A stretch of DNA of 64,000 nucleotides from Onchidella celtica (lineage: Eukaryota > Mollusca > Gastropoda > Systellommatophora > Onchidiidae): assembly GCA_963931925.1 (NCBI GenBank), contig OZ007573.1:37418796-37482795 (forward strand), written 5' to 3'. How positions within the stretch are numbered: the first letter of the stretch is position 1; the number at the start of each line of letters is the position of its first letter. The position numbers and the translations under genes are program-made. A model generated the notes under the pieces. The model was not told the origin of the DNA. It did not search any database and worked only from the letters and a program-made list of their open reading frames with translations. Below, piece after piece: positions 33,007 to 44,889 of the stretch.

Positions 33007-34235
33007 CGTTAATGGTATGATGAAATCGGCCAAACGCCCCAAATACTGTAACTTATTTTTTTACTGAAAAATAATGTCCACTTAAGGGCCCATCATTCTA
33101 TGAAACTCACAGGGCTGAATTTCAATTAGAAATTGCCAAAATATTACACTAATGTTTTCGACCATATCCATCCGGCATTATGAAGTCGGACACCCGACAG
33201 AGCGCCGATTAGACGATTTCGTCATGCCGATTAGGGGGCCTTGGCGTCTCTTGACCGACCGGGCGCCACGGGTGTCTATACAATGAGACGCTCTAATTGC
33301 GTCCTATTGTAAGGTGTCTGGCGGATTAAAATCCTTTGATCTATTGATCTTGGTCGAACGGCAGTTCCCATCTGGTAAGCTAGCTCTTACCCATCCCTCA
33401 CGTTTATTTATTTATTTATTTATTTTTAAAATTCAGACTCAATCAAAGATGATTAAAACTAAATGTAAAGGATACTGCCAGAAGAAAACGAACTTAAAAT
33501 CAAAACTCAAATTAGAAATTGCATAAAGTACAAAATTGCTGCTATTATTTTAATGTTTGTGTGAGGGAACTGGGTAAAAAATGTGCAGTGCTGGATTATT
33601 CTATGTTATTTACCTAGAGAATTTGCAGTGATGCAATTCAGGTTGCAATAAAAGATTCTCTCACACATACGCATCTGAAATAATTCTGTGAAAGTTTAAT
33701 TTTCTAAGAGGGTTGTTGGGTTGGAACCTTTAAGTCTGGGTTAAAAGTTATTCAATGTTTTTCTGTTTAAAAAAGTGCGGGGACTTTAAATCCCCGTCAG
33801 TAAAGAAAGCCGAATGTGATTCTGTTTCTATTTCTCATTTTGGCGAAAATCTAGGAATACAAGTACTGACCGTATGTATGTAATGATGATGACGTTGGAG
33901 GGGAGTAGGGGAAGTCTTGAAAATATTTTGATACAGGTATGTAACTTCAGCCACTGCCGGCGACATCAAAGGAAAACAGTGGGAACAAGTTTACCGTAGC
34001 CAACAGATGGTCCGCTGATTAAGCAAACCAATCAGACTGCACATCAATGATTGGTGACCATCCCATCTTGTCCAGACCATTTTCATTGGCTTATGTCGCG
34101 TCGAAGATTGGAAATGAGCTACCCGGGAATGTTCGGGCTTCACTCCGAACTTTCTTCTCATCCACACTGACACGAAAGTTTGTTCATACTCATAAATTTA
34201 TGTGCAAGGGATAAGTTTACTCGATTTAGGCAGCA

Positions 34236-34518
34236 ATGAATCCCCTCAGCAGAGCGGGAAGAATTTTGCAGTTGTCAAAAGAACTTAATTCCAATTCAAG
34301 TGAGGATAAGAAACATCAAGAAAATGAACCTATTCTGGATATATCGCCGACAACGTCGCAAAGAGTTGTGAATGATGTTCTTTTCAATGACACTGTCGAT
34401 ATGGATATCTCTGTGTCAGTTTTTGACGAAATCTCCAGTGAAAATAATGTGAGTGTAGGATGTTCAACCCCAAGACAGAAAGCCAACTATACAGGCAATA
34501 TTCGGCGGGATGAAACAG
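34236..34518 (+). CDS. Sola-like transposase, exon 1
   Basis: Starts MNPLSRAGRILQLSKELNSN, is rich in Asp/Ser/Asn and ends at a GTGAGT donor after RRDETG (phase 1). No domain recognised. It joins 34922 in frame (ETD-LTSSPAKSG). The ATG is chosen because it is the first in the frame and lies about 60 bases after an upstream stop-rich region. Confidence 0.65.
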
Positions 34519-34921
34519 GTGAGTGATTGATAAAATATTTTAATTTATATTTTCTTATCATGTTTATCAGTGTATTCAATCTTCCAAGCTTTTGAGGAAA
34601 TTCTTTTTTTAAAGGAAAATCTACATTCAATATTCCGGTGTCAATTTCATTGTTAAGCACCATTTATATGTCAGAATTTAATATCTTTAATGTGTATTCT
34701 TCCTGTTCCACGTACCTCATGACCACATCTTCTTTTTCTTTCTATCACACTCCATTTTTTTCTCCTTCTGTTTCATTCGATTTTTCACCAGCTTTACTTT
34801 AGGCTATTCTCCTTCCTTTAATATTATTAGTAGTCTAATACTTTTCTTCTCCCAGTTTCTGCTCGTTCAATACTGTCCTAGTAGTAGTAGTAAGGGATAT
34901 CAAAACATTTTATTCTTTTAG

Positions 34922-37473
34922 ATTTGACGTCATCACCGGCGAAGTCTGGCCATACTCCAAATTCTGGGCCATCTCGTGTCAAACATGATTCTCGGATCTC
35001 ATCCAGTTTCGGATCACTTTCGAATGATCAGTCAGATCTACAAACATTGATACCTAGTATTCAGCCAGACCTTAGTCTTTCACCATCCGGTGTCCTAAAA
35101 TACTTCCAACCGTCTCCAAACAACAATCAACCAGACCCTCAGCTATTAAAGACGTCAAAGGTCAATGACCGACCGGACTCTCAGCCTGAGTCAAACGGTA
35201 CTCAACTGTGTCCTTCACCGACAGAAGTCATTTATCGGCCAGATCCGCAGTTGCCGTCCATCAGTGCTAAACGGACAAGTGACATACCTGACCATGAACA
35301 GGCATCCGCCTTTGCTCAATCGCCTTCCCTCTCCCTAGAGGCACAAAGCTGCAGTCATCCAGATCTTCAGCTGGCATCCTCCAGTAGTCAACTTTGTCCT
35401 TCAGCGACACGGACAAGTGACATACCTGAACATGAACAGGCATCCGGCTTTGCTCAATTACCTTTCCTCTCCCTAGAGGCACAAAGCAGCAGTCATCCAG
35501 ATCTTCAGTTGGCATCCTCCAGTAGTCAACTTTGTCCTTCAGCGACACAAGCCAGCGACCCTCCTGACCCTCAAGCGGCATCAACACTAACTCAGCTGTA
35601 TCCCTCTACTACGCAAGCCATTTGTCAACCTCAGCTAGCATCAGCCTCTACTCAACCAGACGTTTCGACAGACGAGCACAACATTACGAACGTTAAAAAA
35701 CAACAGCCAAAAGGCGAAAGCGAATGGAAGCAGAACACCAGAAAGCGCCGAAGAGAGATGGGAAGTGAGTACGTCAGCTGCACGGGGAAAATAATGCCAG
35801 CAAAAACCTTGAAGGATCCTTGCTCATGCAAGTCTAAGGACACTAAATGTTCCGAGTTTTCTTTGGATGTCAGGAATGAAATTTTCCTTCAAGTATGGTC
35901 ACTCACTTGGAACGAAAAAAGAAATTATATTTATGGATTAGTTGACCAAACAGGTGTGAAAAGAAGACGAACAAAAGGTATCCCTTCGAGGAATGTTACT
36001 TTTCAATATTCTTTAAAAAAGAATGGACAAAAGCTGCCTGTTTGCCGCACCATGTTTTTAGGCACCACCGGCCTGACAAAGTACTTCGTCCACTCATGTT
36101 TCGATTCGAAAAAGGAGGACACAACTACAGACAATCTTTCCTTAACTGAACAGGGCAGCTCTGAGCAAGAGACAGCCCAAGTGAAGAACACTACAAGTCA
36201 CAGCATTTCTAAACAGAAGAGTAGGCCGTGCAATCCTCATTACGAGAGAGGAAATGAAGCCCATGACTTTCTCCAAAAATTTTTCGATGACCTGCCTAAA
36301 TTGCCTAGCCACTATTGCAGGAAGTCCTCTGCCAAAATGTATCTGGAGAGAAGGTACCGCTCCTTAGCAGAACTTCATAAACATTACCAACACCATTGTC
36401 AATCCAACAATAAGAATTCATTTCAAATCAGAGCATTTTCCAAAGAATTCCATAAGAGAAACTTGTCCATTTATGTGCCCAAGAAGGATAGATGTGACCT
36501 CTGTGTAGGATATGAAACTGGCAATGTGTCCCAAGACGAATGGCAAGACCATAGGAATTTTTTACAGCAAGCTTTGGAGCACAAGGACAATGACAAACAA
36601 AGAGCGTTGCAGAGCAAAGCCAACGATGATGGCCAGTTTGCAGCATTTTGCATGGACTTAGAATCCGTGCTGCTGGCGCCAGACACCAATGCTTCAGCCA
36701 TGTACTTTAAAACCAAGTTATGTGTCCACAATTTTACCATCTACGACTTGGCGACTGCAGATGTTACCTGCTATGTGTGGAACGAAACTGAGGGTGGACT
36801 GTCTGCAAATGAATTTGCTACCTGCATTATAGATTACCTCAAAGGAAGAAATGTGACCAAAGAAGTTGTAATCTACAGTGATGGCTGCACATATCAAAAT
36901 CGCAACCAAATTCTTGCCAATGCCATCCAGTATTTTGTGGAAACATCAAAAATCAAAGTCCACCAAAAGTACCTAGTCAAAGGACACACCCATATGGAGG
37001 TGGACTCTTCACATAGCCTCATTGAGAGAGCCCTCAAAGGCGTATCAATCAATGTTCCACATGACTATATCAACGTTATTAAATCAGCGCGAAAGAACCC
37101 CAGGCCTTTCACTGTAAGATATTTACACCATGATTTTTTCAAAGATTTTTCAAAATGTGGACCCTACACCAGTATCCGCCCGGGACGTAAAAGTGGAGAC
37201 CCAGTGGTGACTGACATTCACAGCCTGCTTTATACGCCAGCCACCGAAGATGGACAAAAACATGTCATACAGTACAAAATGTACTTTAATGACGAATATC
37301 AAGACTTGCCCCATCCTCCCAGGGACCTTCAAAAGCACGTATTTAAAGTACCTGGTGCTCTGCACCAAGAGAGACTTAAGATCCCAGCTTCGAAATATAA
37401 ACATCTGCAAGAGCTAAAAAGGGTCATTGACAAAGACTGCCATGCATTCTATGACTCACTGCCTCATCAGTAA
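34922..37473 (+). CDS. Sola-like transposase, exon 2 (DDE-type, DUF7869-like)
   Basis: An open frame of 850 codons. First third: Ser/Pro/Gln-rich, with a duplicated block (TSDIPDHEQASAFAQ... and TSDIPEHEQASGFAQ...) at 35274-35560. Then a Cys-rich segment (DPCSCKSKDTKCSEF), a second (KKDRCDLCVGYETG), and an RNase H-like core: FCMDLESVLLAP (candidate first Asp), VVIYSDGCTYQNRNQILANA (second Asp) and KGHTHMEVDSSHSLIERAL (acidic third site). It ends LKRVIDKDCHAFYDSLPH, the conserved tail of this family. No stop or frameshift, and both ends are present, so the copy may be functional. Annotation pipelines usually leave this family uncharacterised. Confidence 0.75.
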
Positions 37474-38362
37474 AAAAAAATGTTGATTCGCTAAGTTTTA
37501 CTACAGCTATGAGAATCAGACTTGCAGACAAAAGACGAGACAGATGACATATAAAGGGAGAAAGGGAAGGGAGTGGGGAGGGGTGAGAAGATATAAAACC
37601 TATAGTATTGATGTACTGGTCGGTTAATCTAAAAGATATTTCTCTTTTTTTTTTGTTTGTATTCATAAAATGAAACGAATGTTGAATTTTCTAGCCATAT
37701 TTTGTCGCTACTGTCGTCATCATCATCATCATCTTCATTGTTATCATCTCTCACTCATTTTCTAAAGAAGATTGATCGTTTGATTAAATTAATTATTATC
37801 TGTTTAAATCTCTATTCTAGTTTTATTTTATAAATGTTTAATTGTTGCTTGTTGTTGCTGTTGCACTTCTGATCACTGTGTGTTGTGGTTGTTTTGGTTG
37901 TCTCTTGTTGTTGATGTTAAAAATTTCCGTCGACAATATTGTGTTAGTTCATAAAAGCCCATCAATTTATCATCAATTAGTCGGCCATCTACCGCGGTCG
38001 ACCCCAATGCGGCATGATGAATTCAGCCAGTGCGCCAGATGTCGATTGGCCGAAACCGCTACTCTGCGGCTGGCCTCGATCCGGCATGATGATTTCAGCC
38101 AGCACGGTTAATGTCGCTAGGCCGATTTCATCGTGCCGCTTGACTTCGGCCATATCCAACATTTTATTTTCAAGAGTTGCTATCTCTGAAAATTGCCAAC
38201 GTTGAACATTATTGTAAGACACGTAAGAGGAGAAAGTATTTCTGTATTATTTGAATTAAGTATTATAGTAATTTGTGCGAAACTCTTTAGTGAATTCAGT
38301 TTTTTAGCTCTCCTGTAAAGTTTGGTGTTATGCACATGGCCGATTTCATCACACCGTTAACG

Positions 38363-39651
38363 ATGTGCTCTTCTTCCAGAGTAAAGAGCCTCGCATCCAC
38401 GAACTTCACACGGAACAGGAAACCCTTCTCAGAGATTTGCTGCTTTGTTTTGTTCGCCCTGATGACCTGCCAGCAACTCCAAGTGCACTCAAGTCTTTCA
38501 ATGTGGATCTCAGCACTTCTCACCTGCCTTCAAACATGGTGTTTTATGGTTACAAGACAAAGCAGCTTCTGAAAGGCAGAAACAAACAAGACAGCATCCG
38601 TTCAACCTTTGAAAAGAAAGCCCTTTCCTCTTACGTTGCTGCTGCAAAGGTGCTTTTAACGAAGATGCCACTCAACAATGTTGCCCTAAAGGCCTTCAGT
38701 GCCCTGGACCCTAAAGTGCGGAAGTCAACAGCTTGCTTACATGGCTTACTGAAGCTACCCAGTGTGATGCCCAGAGTGATTACAGAGGAGAACGAGGAAT
38801 CCTTTGACCTGGAAGTTCGCAGGTATCAAGGTGACTCTGCACTTCCTGACCCAGATGAATCTATTGGCAAATGGTGGTCTGCTGTTGATGCTGATAAATA
38901 TCCGCTTTTAACAAGAGCTGCTAAAGTTGCACTGACATGTTTCCACGGACCAATTGTAGAGTCAACATTTAGTATGATGGGGCTGATTGTAAACAATCAC
39001 AACACACAGCTTGACATGGAAACATCTTCTGCTGTACAAACTGTGAAGTATGGTCTACTTGCAACAGGACAGTCTGCTGTAAAGTATTTCTCAAAAACAA
39101 ATCCAAAGAAAGATGCGGTCGATAAAGTATTGACCAGGAATATGAGACAAAGCTGGAAGATGAACGAGGAGAGGAAGGCAAACAACAGAGCACAACGGCA
39201 AGAAGATGAGAAGAATAGAGGCATGGTTTCACTCAAACCAACAAAAAAAGCCAATGAAGAGCTCAAGTCTGCTGCTAAATACCAGAGGCCCAACTCGTCC
39301 ACAAATAAGTCAGTTGTGACATCATCTCTTTCCAATATCTCAGCAGCTTCTCTTCATCCATCAATGTCATCAGCATCAGTTGGTCTTCCCAAGTCGACAA
39401 CAGTATCTTCAACTGCTTTTTCGTTAGCTGCATCGGCATCATCACCTCCACCCAACTCGACTACAATATCGCCAGCTCCTACTTCATCTGCATCTGCATC
39501 ATCACGTCAACCCAAGTCAACTACACCACCAGCTCCTCCATCAAGTGCATCATCATCAGCTCCTCCGTCATCATCAGCTCCATCCAAATCAACTGCATCA
39601 TCATCAAAAAAGAAACAAATTTCAATTTCAGCATTTTTTAAAACAAAGTAA
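38363..39651 (+). pseudogene. hAT 1 transposase, C-terminal part
   Basis: Resumes the transposase after the Sola-like element: LFFQSKEPRIHELHTEQETL, then a helical region and the hAT dimerisation block YPLLTRAAKVALTCFHGPIV with ESTFSMMGLI (catalytic Glu). A long Ser/Pro/Ala-rich tail follows (SASSSAPPSSSAPSKSTASS) and it ends KKKQISISAFFKTK. Open throughout. Confidence 0.85.
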
Positions 39652-40023
39652 TATCAACCTCAGCTAAGGGTGGCAGGGTAGAAATTTCATCTACCAATAG
39701 GAGAGATAAAGGGGCCCATACACGATCAAAATTTTGAGAAATATTTTTTCAAATATTTGATGGGAAATTTGATCGTGTGTAGGGTGATTTGATGTCCAAA
39801 AAAAATTTGAATCAAATATTTGATGGTTCAAATCCAGTTGATATTTTTTGACGGGTTCGTCAAATTTTTCATGGGCCGTCCAATTTTTGATACGTTTGTG
39901 GGCTCCCGTCAAATTTTTGATCAAATTCTATTTCGCACGCGACCAGTGTTACAAACAACCTGTTATCGTCACCACTTGAAGTTTTTGAATTCTTTATCAT
40001 TCTGTTCAGTTCTATCATAGAAA

Positions 40024-40410
40024 ATGTCTAAAAAAGAGTTAGAGAAACGCTTCCTGCTCGAACTGATCGAAGTTTATAAAAGTTTACCCGTGCTGTGGTG
40101 TATTAAATCGGAAGATTACCACAACAGAGTTAAAAAATCTGAGGCATACCAGGTACTCTACGAGAAATATCAAGAGCACTTCTCGACAGGGTCACTTGAG
40201 GAAATGAAAAAAAAGATAAACAGTCTCAGGACCGGCTTCAAGACTGAACTAAGAAAAATGGAAAGAAGCATGAAATCTGGAGCCGGTGCTGATGATCTAT
40301 ATCAGTCAACAGCGTGGTATATGGAGCCGATGATGTTTTTAAAAGACCAAGAGACTCCCGCCTCATCAATGAGCACCCTTGACCAGAGCTGCGATCACGA
40401 AGAAATTCAA
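40024..40410 (+). CDS. Harbinger 2 MADF protein, exon 1
   Basis: Starts MSKKELEKRFLLELIEVYKS and covers the whole MADF domain (LPVLWCIKSEDYHNRVKKSE through WYMEPMMFLKDQE). This fold binds DNA at Harbinger ends. It ends at EEIQ before GTAAGT, phase 0, and joins 42546 ([10 protein letters not shown]). The intron contains transposase exon 2 on the other strand. Reading frame intact. Confidence 0.8.
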
Positions 40411-41409
40411 GTAAGTCAGTTGTCTTTTTTGGTTCATTTGGCAGGGTGTCCGCTTTGAATTCGGTAAGGAATTTTCAAAATACCAGCCAGTATAAACGGT
40501 ATGTACTGCCTATCCTGCCTCATACTGGGCACAATGGGATAGTGGTAAGACCGGCCCGTTGTCAGTATACCATGACGGTCGAGATAATTAATTTTAAGGT
40601 GTGAGAAGACCAATTGTGTGGCGGCAATTTTAACATTTCTGAATTATTTTATCCCTGATAACCTCTATCAAATTCAAGAGGTGTAAAAAATGCAACTTTG
40701 AATACAGAAGAGAAGAAGAGAAATGAGATAAAGAGAGCTGATATAGGATCAGAATGGTGTTATATTTTAAGAAATAGGATGTTACAAATTTACAATATGC
40801 TGACTGGCGAGATGCCCCGTTACTGTGACTGGGTGTGATGCATTGGTGTATTTTGTATTTGTATTTGTATTTGTATAACTATCTTTAATCCCATTTGGGA
40901 TATTTGCCTTTGTGCCATTGCAGCCCAGTTATAACTGGAGCAAGCACGTCGTCGCCACAGTGCAGCGCCGGTTGGCGTTTTTTTTGTTGTTTTTTTTTGT
41001 GGGTGGGTGGGGGGGACCAATTGTCTATTTGTGACAGTATAACATGTCTTAACTACCCAGTCCTGATATGAATTCAAAATAAAATGTATGCAAATAGAAC
41101 ATAAAATACAACGTAATTTTTTTTTCAAAAATTTTTTATTGGTCCAATTTATTGCAGATTTAATATTATTACCGGTATTAGGTAATGTAAGTTGTATCAC
41201 GGAATGGTTTACATTCTGTTTCAATATCATCACCATTGAAATTAACCTACATTCATCAGTATTCAGATTTACTTTGTGCATCCACTACGAACGGGTCACG
41301 CAGTCTCACACAACGATGCCTATTCTGCTTGCATGATTTAATTATGTAATTCTGACATCTTGCCAGGGAACTCGTCCTTGTCTACAAAAGTATTCGCGGT
41401 AAGAATCTC
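40411..41409. other. Harbinger 2 intron/spacer with inserted LINE or SINE tail
   Basis: Non-coding. At 40845-40935 the minus strand reads GGCAAATATCCCAAATGGGA, followed by a run of ACAAAT repeats, the style of a LINE- or SINE-type 3' end. G-rich and T-rich runs follow at 40980-41015. No exon supported. Confidence 0.5.
40845..40935 (-). repeat. retroposon 3' tail with ACAAAT repeats (possible)
   Basis: An ACAAATACAAATACAAAT tail preceded by a short palindrome ATCCCAAATGGGAT on the minus strand. Many invertebrate LINE/SINE families end in such a short tandem repeat. The family is not recognised, and it could be a simple repeat. Confidence 0.35.
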
Positions 41410-42133
41410 TCACACCGCTCCAATGTTTCTACTTCTACATGACCCCAAATTGCCCAGTTGGATTTGCTCTTTTCGCCAGTCCGCCGGGTGGACCTCATAA
41501 TTGGCATCTTCCCAGTCCACACTTCCAGCCCTCAAGTAGTGTTTAGATTTCTTGCGAAGGAAATTGTGCAGATAACAGCATGCCAGTGTTATCGTCGCCG
41601 CTTTTTCTGGGGCAAGTTGTATGGGACCTCGAAATACACCAAACCTGGAAGACAGTATCCCAAAAGCATTTTCAGATACACGTCTCGCCCTGCTCAAGCG
41701 ATAGTTGAACACGCGTTGGTCATGATCTAATTTGTCTCCTCCGTACGGCTTCAAAAGATTTTCTGTCATTCCAAATGCATCGTCAGCGACGAAAACAAAT
41801 GGCATTTTGTTTCCATTTTGAACAATGCACTCTGGTTCTGGGATGTTCAAATTGGATTCTTCGAGACGGCGGCCGAATTCAGTCACGGCTATCACTCCTC
41901 CATCGGAAACACGTCCATTGACGCCCACATCTGCCATAAGGAATTCGTAATTGGCATTGACAACACCATAAGTACTATGCTGAAGAACTTCTTGTAGTTA
42001 AAGTAAAACGATCCAGATCCTGGAGGTTTTTTTATAGCAATGTGCTTTCCATCTATAGCACCTAAACAGGAAAATTCCATGCCGACTTGAAGCCTTCGCT
42101 CGTCAAAATCCATTCGCCTGTTGTTTTTGGCAT
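41410..42133 (-). pseudogene. Harbinger 2 transposase, exon 2 (DDE domain)
   Basis: Begins after a TTTTTCAG acceptor with [20 protein letters not shown]. It contains [15 protein letters not shown] (Asp), MPFVFVADDAFGM (Asp) and RARRVSENAFGILSSRFGVF (Glu), so the DDE triad is visible. The frame changes twice, near 42070 (before CLGAIDG) and near 41965 (before [11 protein letters not shown]), each a one-base difference, so the copy is inactive unless these are sequencing errors. C-terminus RKKSKHYLRAGSVDWEDANY. Confidence 0.8.
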
Positions 42134-42545
42134 CTGAAAAATATATTATTGAAACTTGTTAAACTAAACTGCAAATACACATGCGGAAGGTTATGTCGAG
42201 TTCGACTTGGGCATTGCATTTGTTCTTTGAGGAATAACATTTACTCCGATCGCTCTTCTTACCACACCCAGGTGATAAAATGGATACCAACTCATATTGA
42301 GTAAGAAAGCAATTCTACGACAGACCTGTGCCCTGTCCAGAAGCTGACCTTATGTGGCGGATCCACTTCACTGAATGGGAATCGGGATAAACTCCCCCTT
42401 CCCCCACCAATCCTCCCCCCCCCCCTCCACCAATTTTATCTTTGACTGTCTCAGTGTGTTTGTTCAACTCACCTGAATGGATCATCCGAAATATTTTTGT
42501 CTGTTCAGACAATTTCTCACAAAGTTTTGTTTTATTCTATTCCAG

Positions 42546-43073
42546 GATGGAGATGGCTTACATGACGGTGCTAAAGATGTCGATACCGAAGTCTGTGAAG
42601 GATCTTTTCTAGCCAGCACACCCACACTGCCCAGATTGACTAGGTCATCATGCTCCAACCAATCAATAACTACTGTGAGAAAGCGCAAATCAACCGCGGA
42701 AGCAGATAAAGCGGAGCTGTTGTCATTAGCCAAAGCACGGCTAACTGAGCCAGAAGACCCTTACCTTTGCCAAGCCAAGACATGGGCGCATGAAATAAAA
42801 TGTATGGATGCCAGACAACAGATATTCGCAAAAAAAGCAATCAATGACATTATATTCGAAGGACGCTGTGGAAATTTGCACAGGGATTCAGTGAAAATAA
42901 ATTGTGAGATCATCACCCCGCATGGCAGTCGGTGTAGTACCCCGTACACTAGCTCTCTTGGCACAGTTCAGACTGAATCGGCAACTGTGACCATGAATAA
43001 TTACTCGCAATCATGTGTTGATCAAAACAGCCTATCTCACTATTTCAGTACCTTCGATCATACTCAATACTAA
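42546..43073 (+). CDS. Harbinger 2 MADF protein, exon 2
   Basis: Starts after CTATTCCAG in phase 0: [21 protein letters not shown] linker with basic [19 protein letters not shown] is followed by [20 protein letters not shown], an amphipathic segment in the position of the BESS-like protein-interaction region, then a Ser/Thr-rich tail to the TAA. Intact. It sits inside the transposase intron. Confidence 0.7.
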   Translation, partial: DGDGLHDGAKDVDTEVCEGSFLASTPTLPRLTRSSCSNQSITTVRKRKSTAEADKAELLSLAKARLTEPEDPYLCQAKTWAHEIKCMDARQQIFAKKAINDIIFEGRCGNLHRDSVKINCEIITPHGSRCSTPYTSSLGTVQTESATVTMNNYSQSCVDQNSLSHYFSTFDHTQY

Positions 43074-43857
43074 GTGTGGTTTTTCAATATTGATTTAATT
43101 CATTATATCACACACTTGTATTTCCTGAATTAGATTGTACAAGATCATACCAAAGTCAATGTTTTTAGTTAATGATCATGTTCATAATTTAACCATTAAT
43201 AATAAAGTTCCACAGTTCGCAGGCAATCCAAATTTTCATTTTGTTGTTGTTGTTGCTGTTGTTGTTGTTGTTATTGAATAATTTGCATTTGTCATTGCAG
43301 TTTGGCCAAAAAAGCGCCATCTGGAAGATCATCATAACTTTGTAAAGAATCTTCTCGGGGAAATGTTTAAAAAAATGCTCCGAAATGTTCATGATCTATG
43401 CTATATTACAACAAAAGATATGCTAGAACTACAAAACTGATCTTTTTTAAAACAAATATCAATATTTACGCTAAGATGTCGAATACGGCGAAAACAAAGC
43501 TGTTAAAATTGGGAATTTTGTTTTTCAAAGCAAATCAACTCATGATGTTTAGATTCACACATTAAATATAGTACAATATTATAAGATAGACATATAAAAA
43601 TCACAGACTATTTGTGCCTATAGGTAGATCTATATCTTATTGTTCTCAAATATGAAAATTGTAGTAAAAAAAATGGGAGTTATCACTTTTTTTCAGAGGA
43701 CGCTTTTTGGGTCGTACTGTACAACCTTCTATTTAAATAGAGAATGTCCAAGGATGCCCACACGCACAATGTTCTTTTCAGTCCCCCCCCCCTCCCCCGA
43801 GAGGGACGCTCGGCCAACTGAGCTACAACAATATGGTTTAAGATAAATTCAGCTCAC
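43074..43857. other. 3' flank of MADF gene and transposase intron
   Basis: AT-rich, with a GTTGTT run at 43241-43270 (coding Asn repeats on the other strand) and a C-rich run near 43785. The transposase donor (minus strand) is at 43851-43857. No other exon. Confidence 0.5.
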
Positions 43858-44283
43858 CTTTATAGTCTCCTGACGCTTCAGACAAACAATGATGGCCTCG
43901 CAGGTTTCAATAACGATTTTTCCAATCGCTTGTGGAGATGTTGCTGTTAGGAATTTCAAGTCTTCAAAAGAATTTCCAGAAGCGAGATACCTTAGTGTTA
44001 TGGACAAGCGTTCAATTGGCGATATAGATAAACGCATGACAGTGTCTTTTTTCCTTATCAATGGGTTGACCAGGCCTAGTAACTCATCAAATGATGCGGC
44101 ATCCATCCGAAGGAAGTTACGGAAATCCTCTGGTTCGCTTACACGTAATTCTTGGAGAAGATTAGCGTGTCCGTAGGTGACCCGTTGTATAAACCAATCC
44201 TTCGACCATTTACGCCTTTTATGGGGCGTTTTATCCGGTTCCAATGCAATCACAAGTGCTACAGCAACCGATGCGTTCATCAC
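43858..44283 (-). CDS. Harbinger 2 transposase, exon 1
   Basis: Starts MMNASVAVALVIALEPDKTP, includes KRRKWSKDWFIQRVTYGHAN and ITLRYLASGNSFEDLKFLTA and ends ETCEAIIVCLKRQETIK at a GTGAGC donor. It covers the HTH-like N-terminal region of HARBI1-type transposases. Note that here the ITLRYLASG block is in exon 1, whereas in Harbinger 1 the intron interrupts that same block, so intron positions differ between the two elements although the interleaved layout is shared. Confidence 0.8.
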
Positions 44284-44759
44284 GACCGAAAGAAAATTGG
44301 ATCCAAAGCACTCGCACGTGTGTGGGCAAAAGTCATCAAAAATTTGATCAAATATTTCATATCAAATTTTTAAATCAAAAATTTGATCGTGTATGGACCC
44401 CTTAAGGCTACTGCTTCCCTCTGCTAGCCTGGACACAGGTGGAGAAGCATTTTAGAAGATATGATGATGATAAGATGTCAAGAACCACCCTACAGACAAC
44501 TGTTTAATACATGTACTGGAGACACAAGGCTCAAAACTGTAATGATGGCAGAAACAGACTACATTCACCATGACTAATTTTTGGTGAGTCCATAAGTTAT
44601 GTTTAGGTTAAAAAAAACAACACACACACACACACACAACCTGTAATTTAAACTTTTTGTCAGCAAATTGTATCCTTCTGTAACCATTTCAATTACCTAA
44701 TATCTATCCAGGAGAGGCAATTTTTTGGTCCTCAGAAATGTTCAAAATCGTTTTCAGCT

Positions 44760-44806
44760 GGGGGGCGTTGCCCCCCTAGCCCCCCCACAAGGGGCTTTGC
44801 CCCTTG
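44760..44806. other. two GC-rich hairpins near hAT 1 right end
   Basis: GGGGGGC-GTT-GCCCCCC (44760-44776) and CAAGGGGC-TTT-GCCCCTTG (44788-44806), both perfect, separated by eleven bases, 83 bp before the right inverted repeat. Possibly transposase-binding or termination structures of the hAT; inference. Confidence 0.7.
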
Positions 44807-44889
44807 ACCCCACCAGGCCCTAAGGCGGCCCCTGGACCCCGGCCGCATTAGGTTTCCTCTGAAATGGCTTTGACCAATTCCCATCCCTG

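Larger units (their letters stand above)
33007..38362 (+). mobile_element. Sola-like DNA transposon, apparently intact
   Basis: Inserted in the hAT 1 coding exon with a perfect 4-bp duplication ATGT (33003-33006 and 38363-38366). The ends are inverted repeats of about 25 bp: left CGTTAATGGTATGATGAAAT, right (reversed) CGTTAACGGTGTGATGAAAT. Subterminal copies of GGCATGATGAWTTCAGCCAG (38022-38103) and related words on the left (33170-33235) repeat the TIR core. With the element taken out, hAT reads EKYVLFFQSKEPRIHEL. One two-exon gene is inside. The 4-bp duplication fits the Sola superfamily; the name is an inference. 33060-34235 and 37474-38300 hold no other gene. Confidence 0.8.
39710..44402. 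mobile_element. PIF/Harbinger element 2, interleaved genes
   Basis: TAA target duplications (39707-39709, 44403-44405). Inverted ends: left AGGGGCCCATACACGATCAA, right (reversed) AGGGGTCCATACACGATCAA. Both ends are followed by many TTTGATCAAA/AAATTTGATG words. Two genes on opposite strands alternate exon by exon: MADF exon 1 (+, 40024-40410), transposase exon 2 (-, 41410-42133), MADF exon 2 (+, 42546-43073), transposase exon 1 (-, 43858-44283). It lies just after the hAT 1 stop codon. 4.69 kb, complete in outline. Confidence 0.9.
31224..44889 (+). mobile_element. hAT element 1, holding two other transposons
   Basis: Inverted ends CAGGGATGGGAATT (31224) and AATTCCCATCCCTG (to 44889). Flanks carry ATTACA (31218-31223 and 44890-44895); hAT duplications are normally 8 bp, so one or two bases may have changed. 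Without the Sola-like element (33007-38362) and Harbinger 2 (39710-44402) it is about 3.6 kb, a usual hAT length. It encodes one transposase (31444-39651, split). It is inserted in Helitron 2. Confidence 0.85.
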
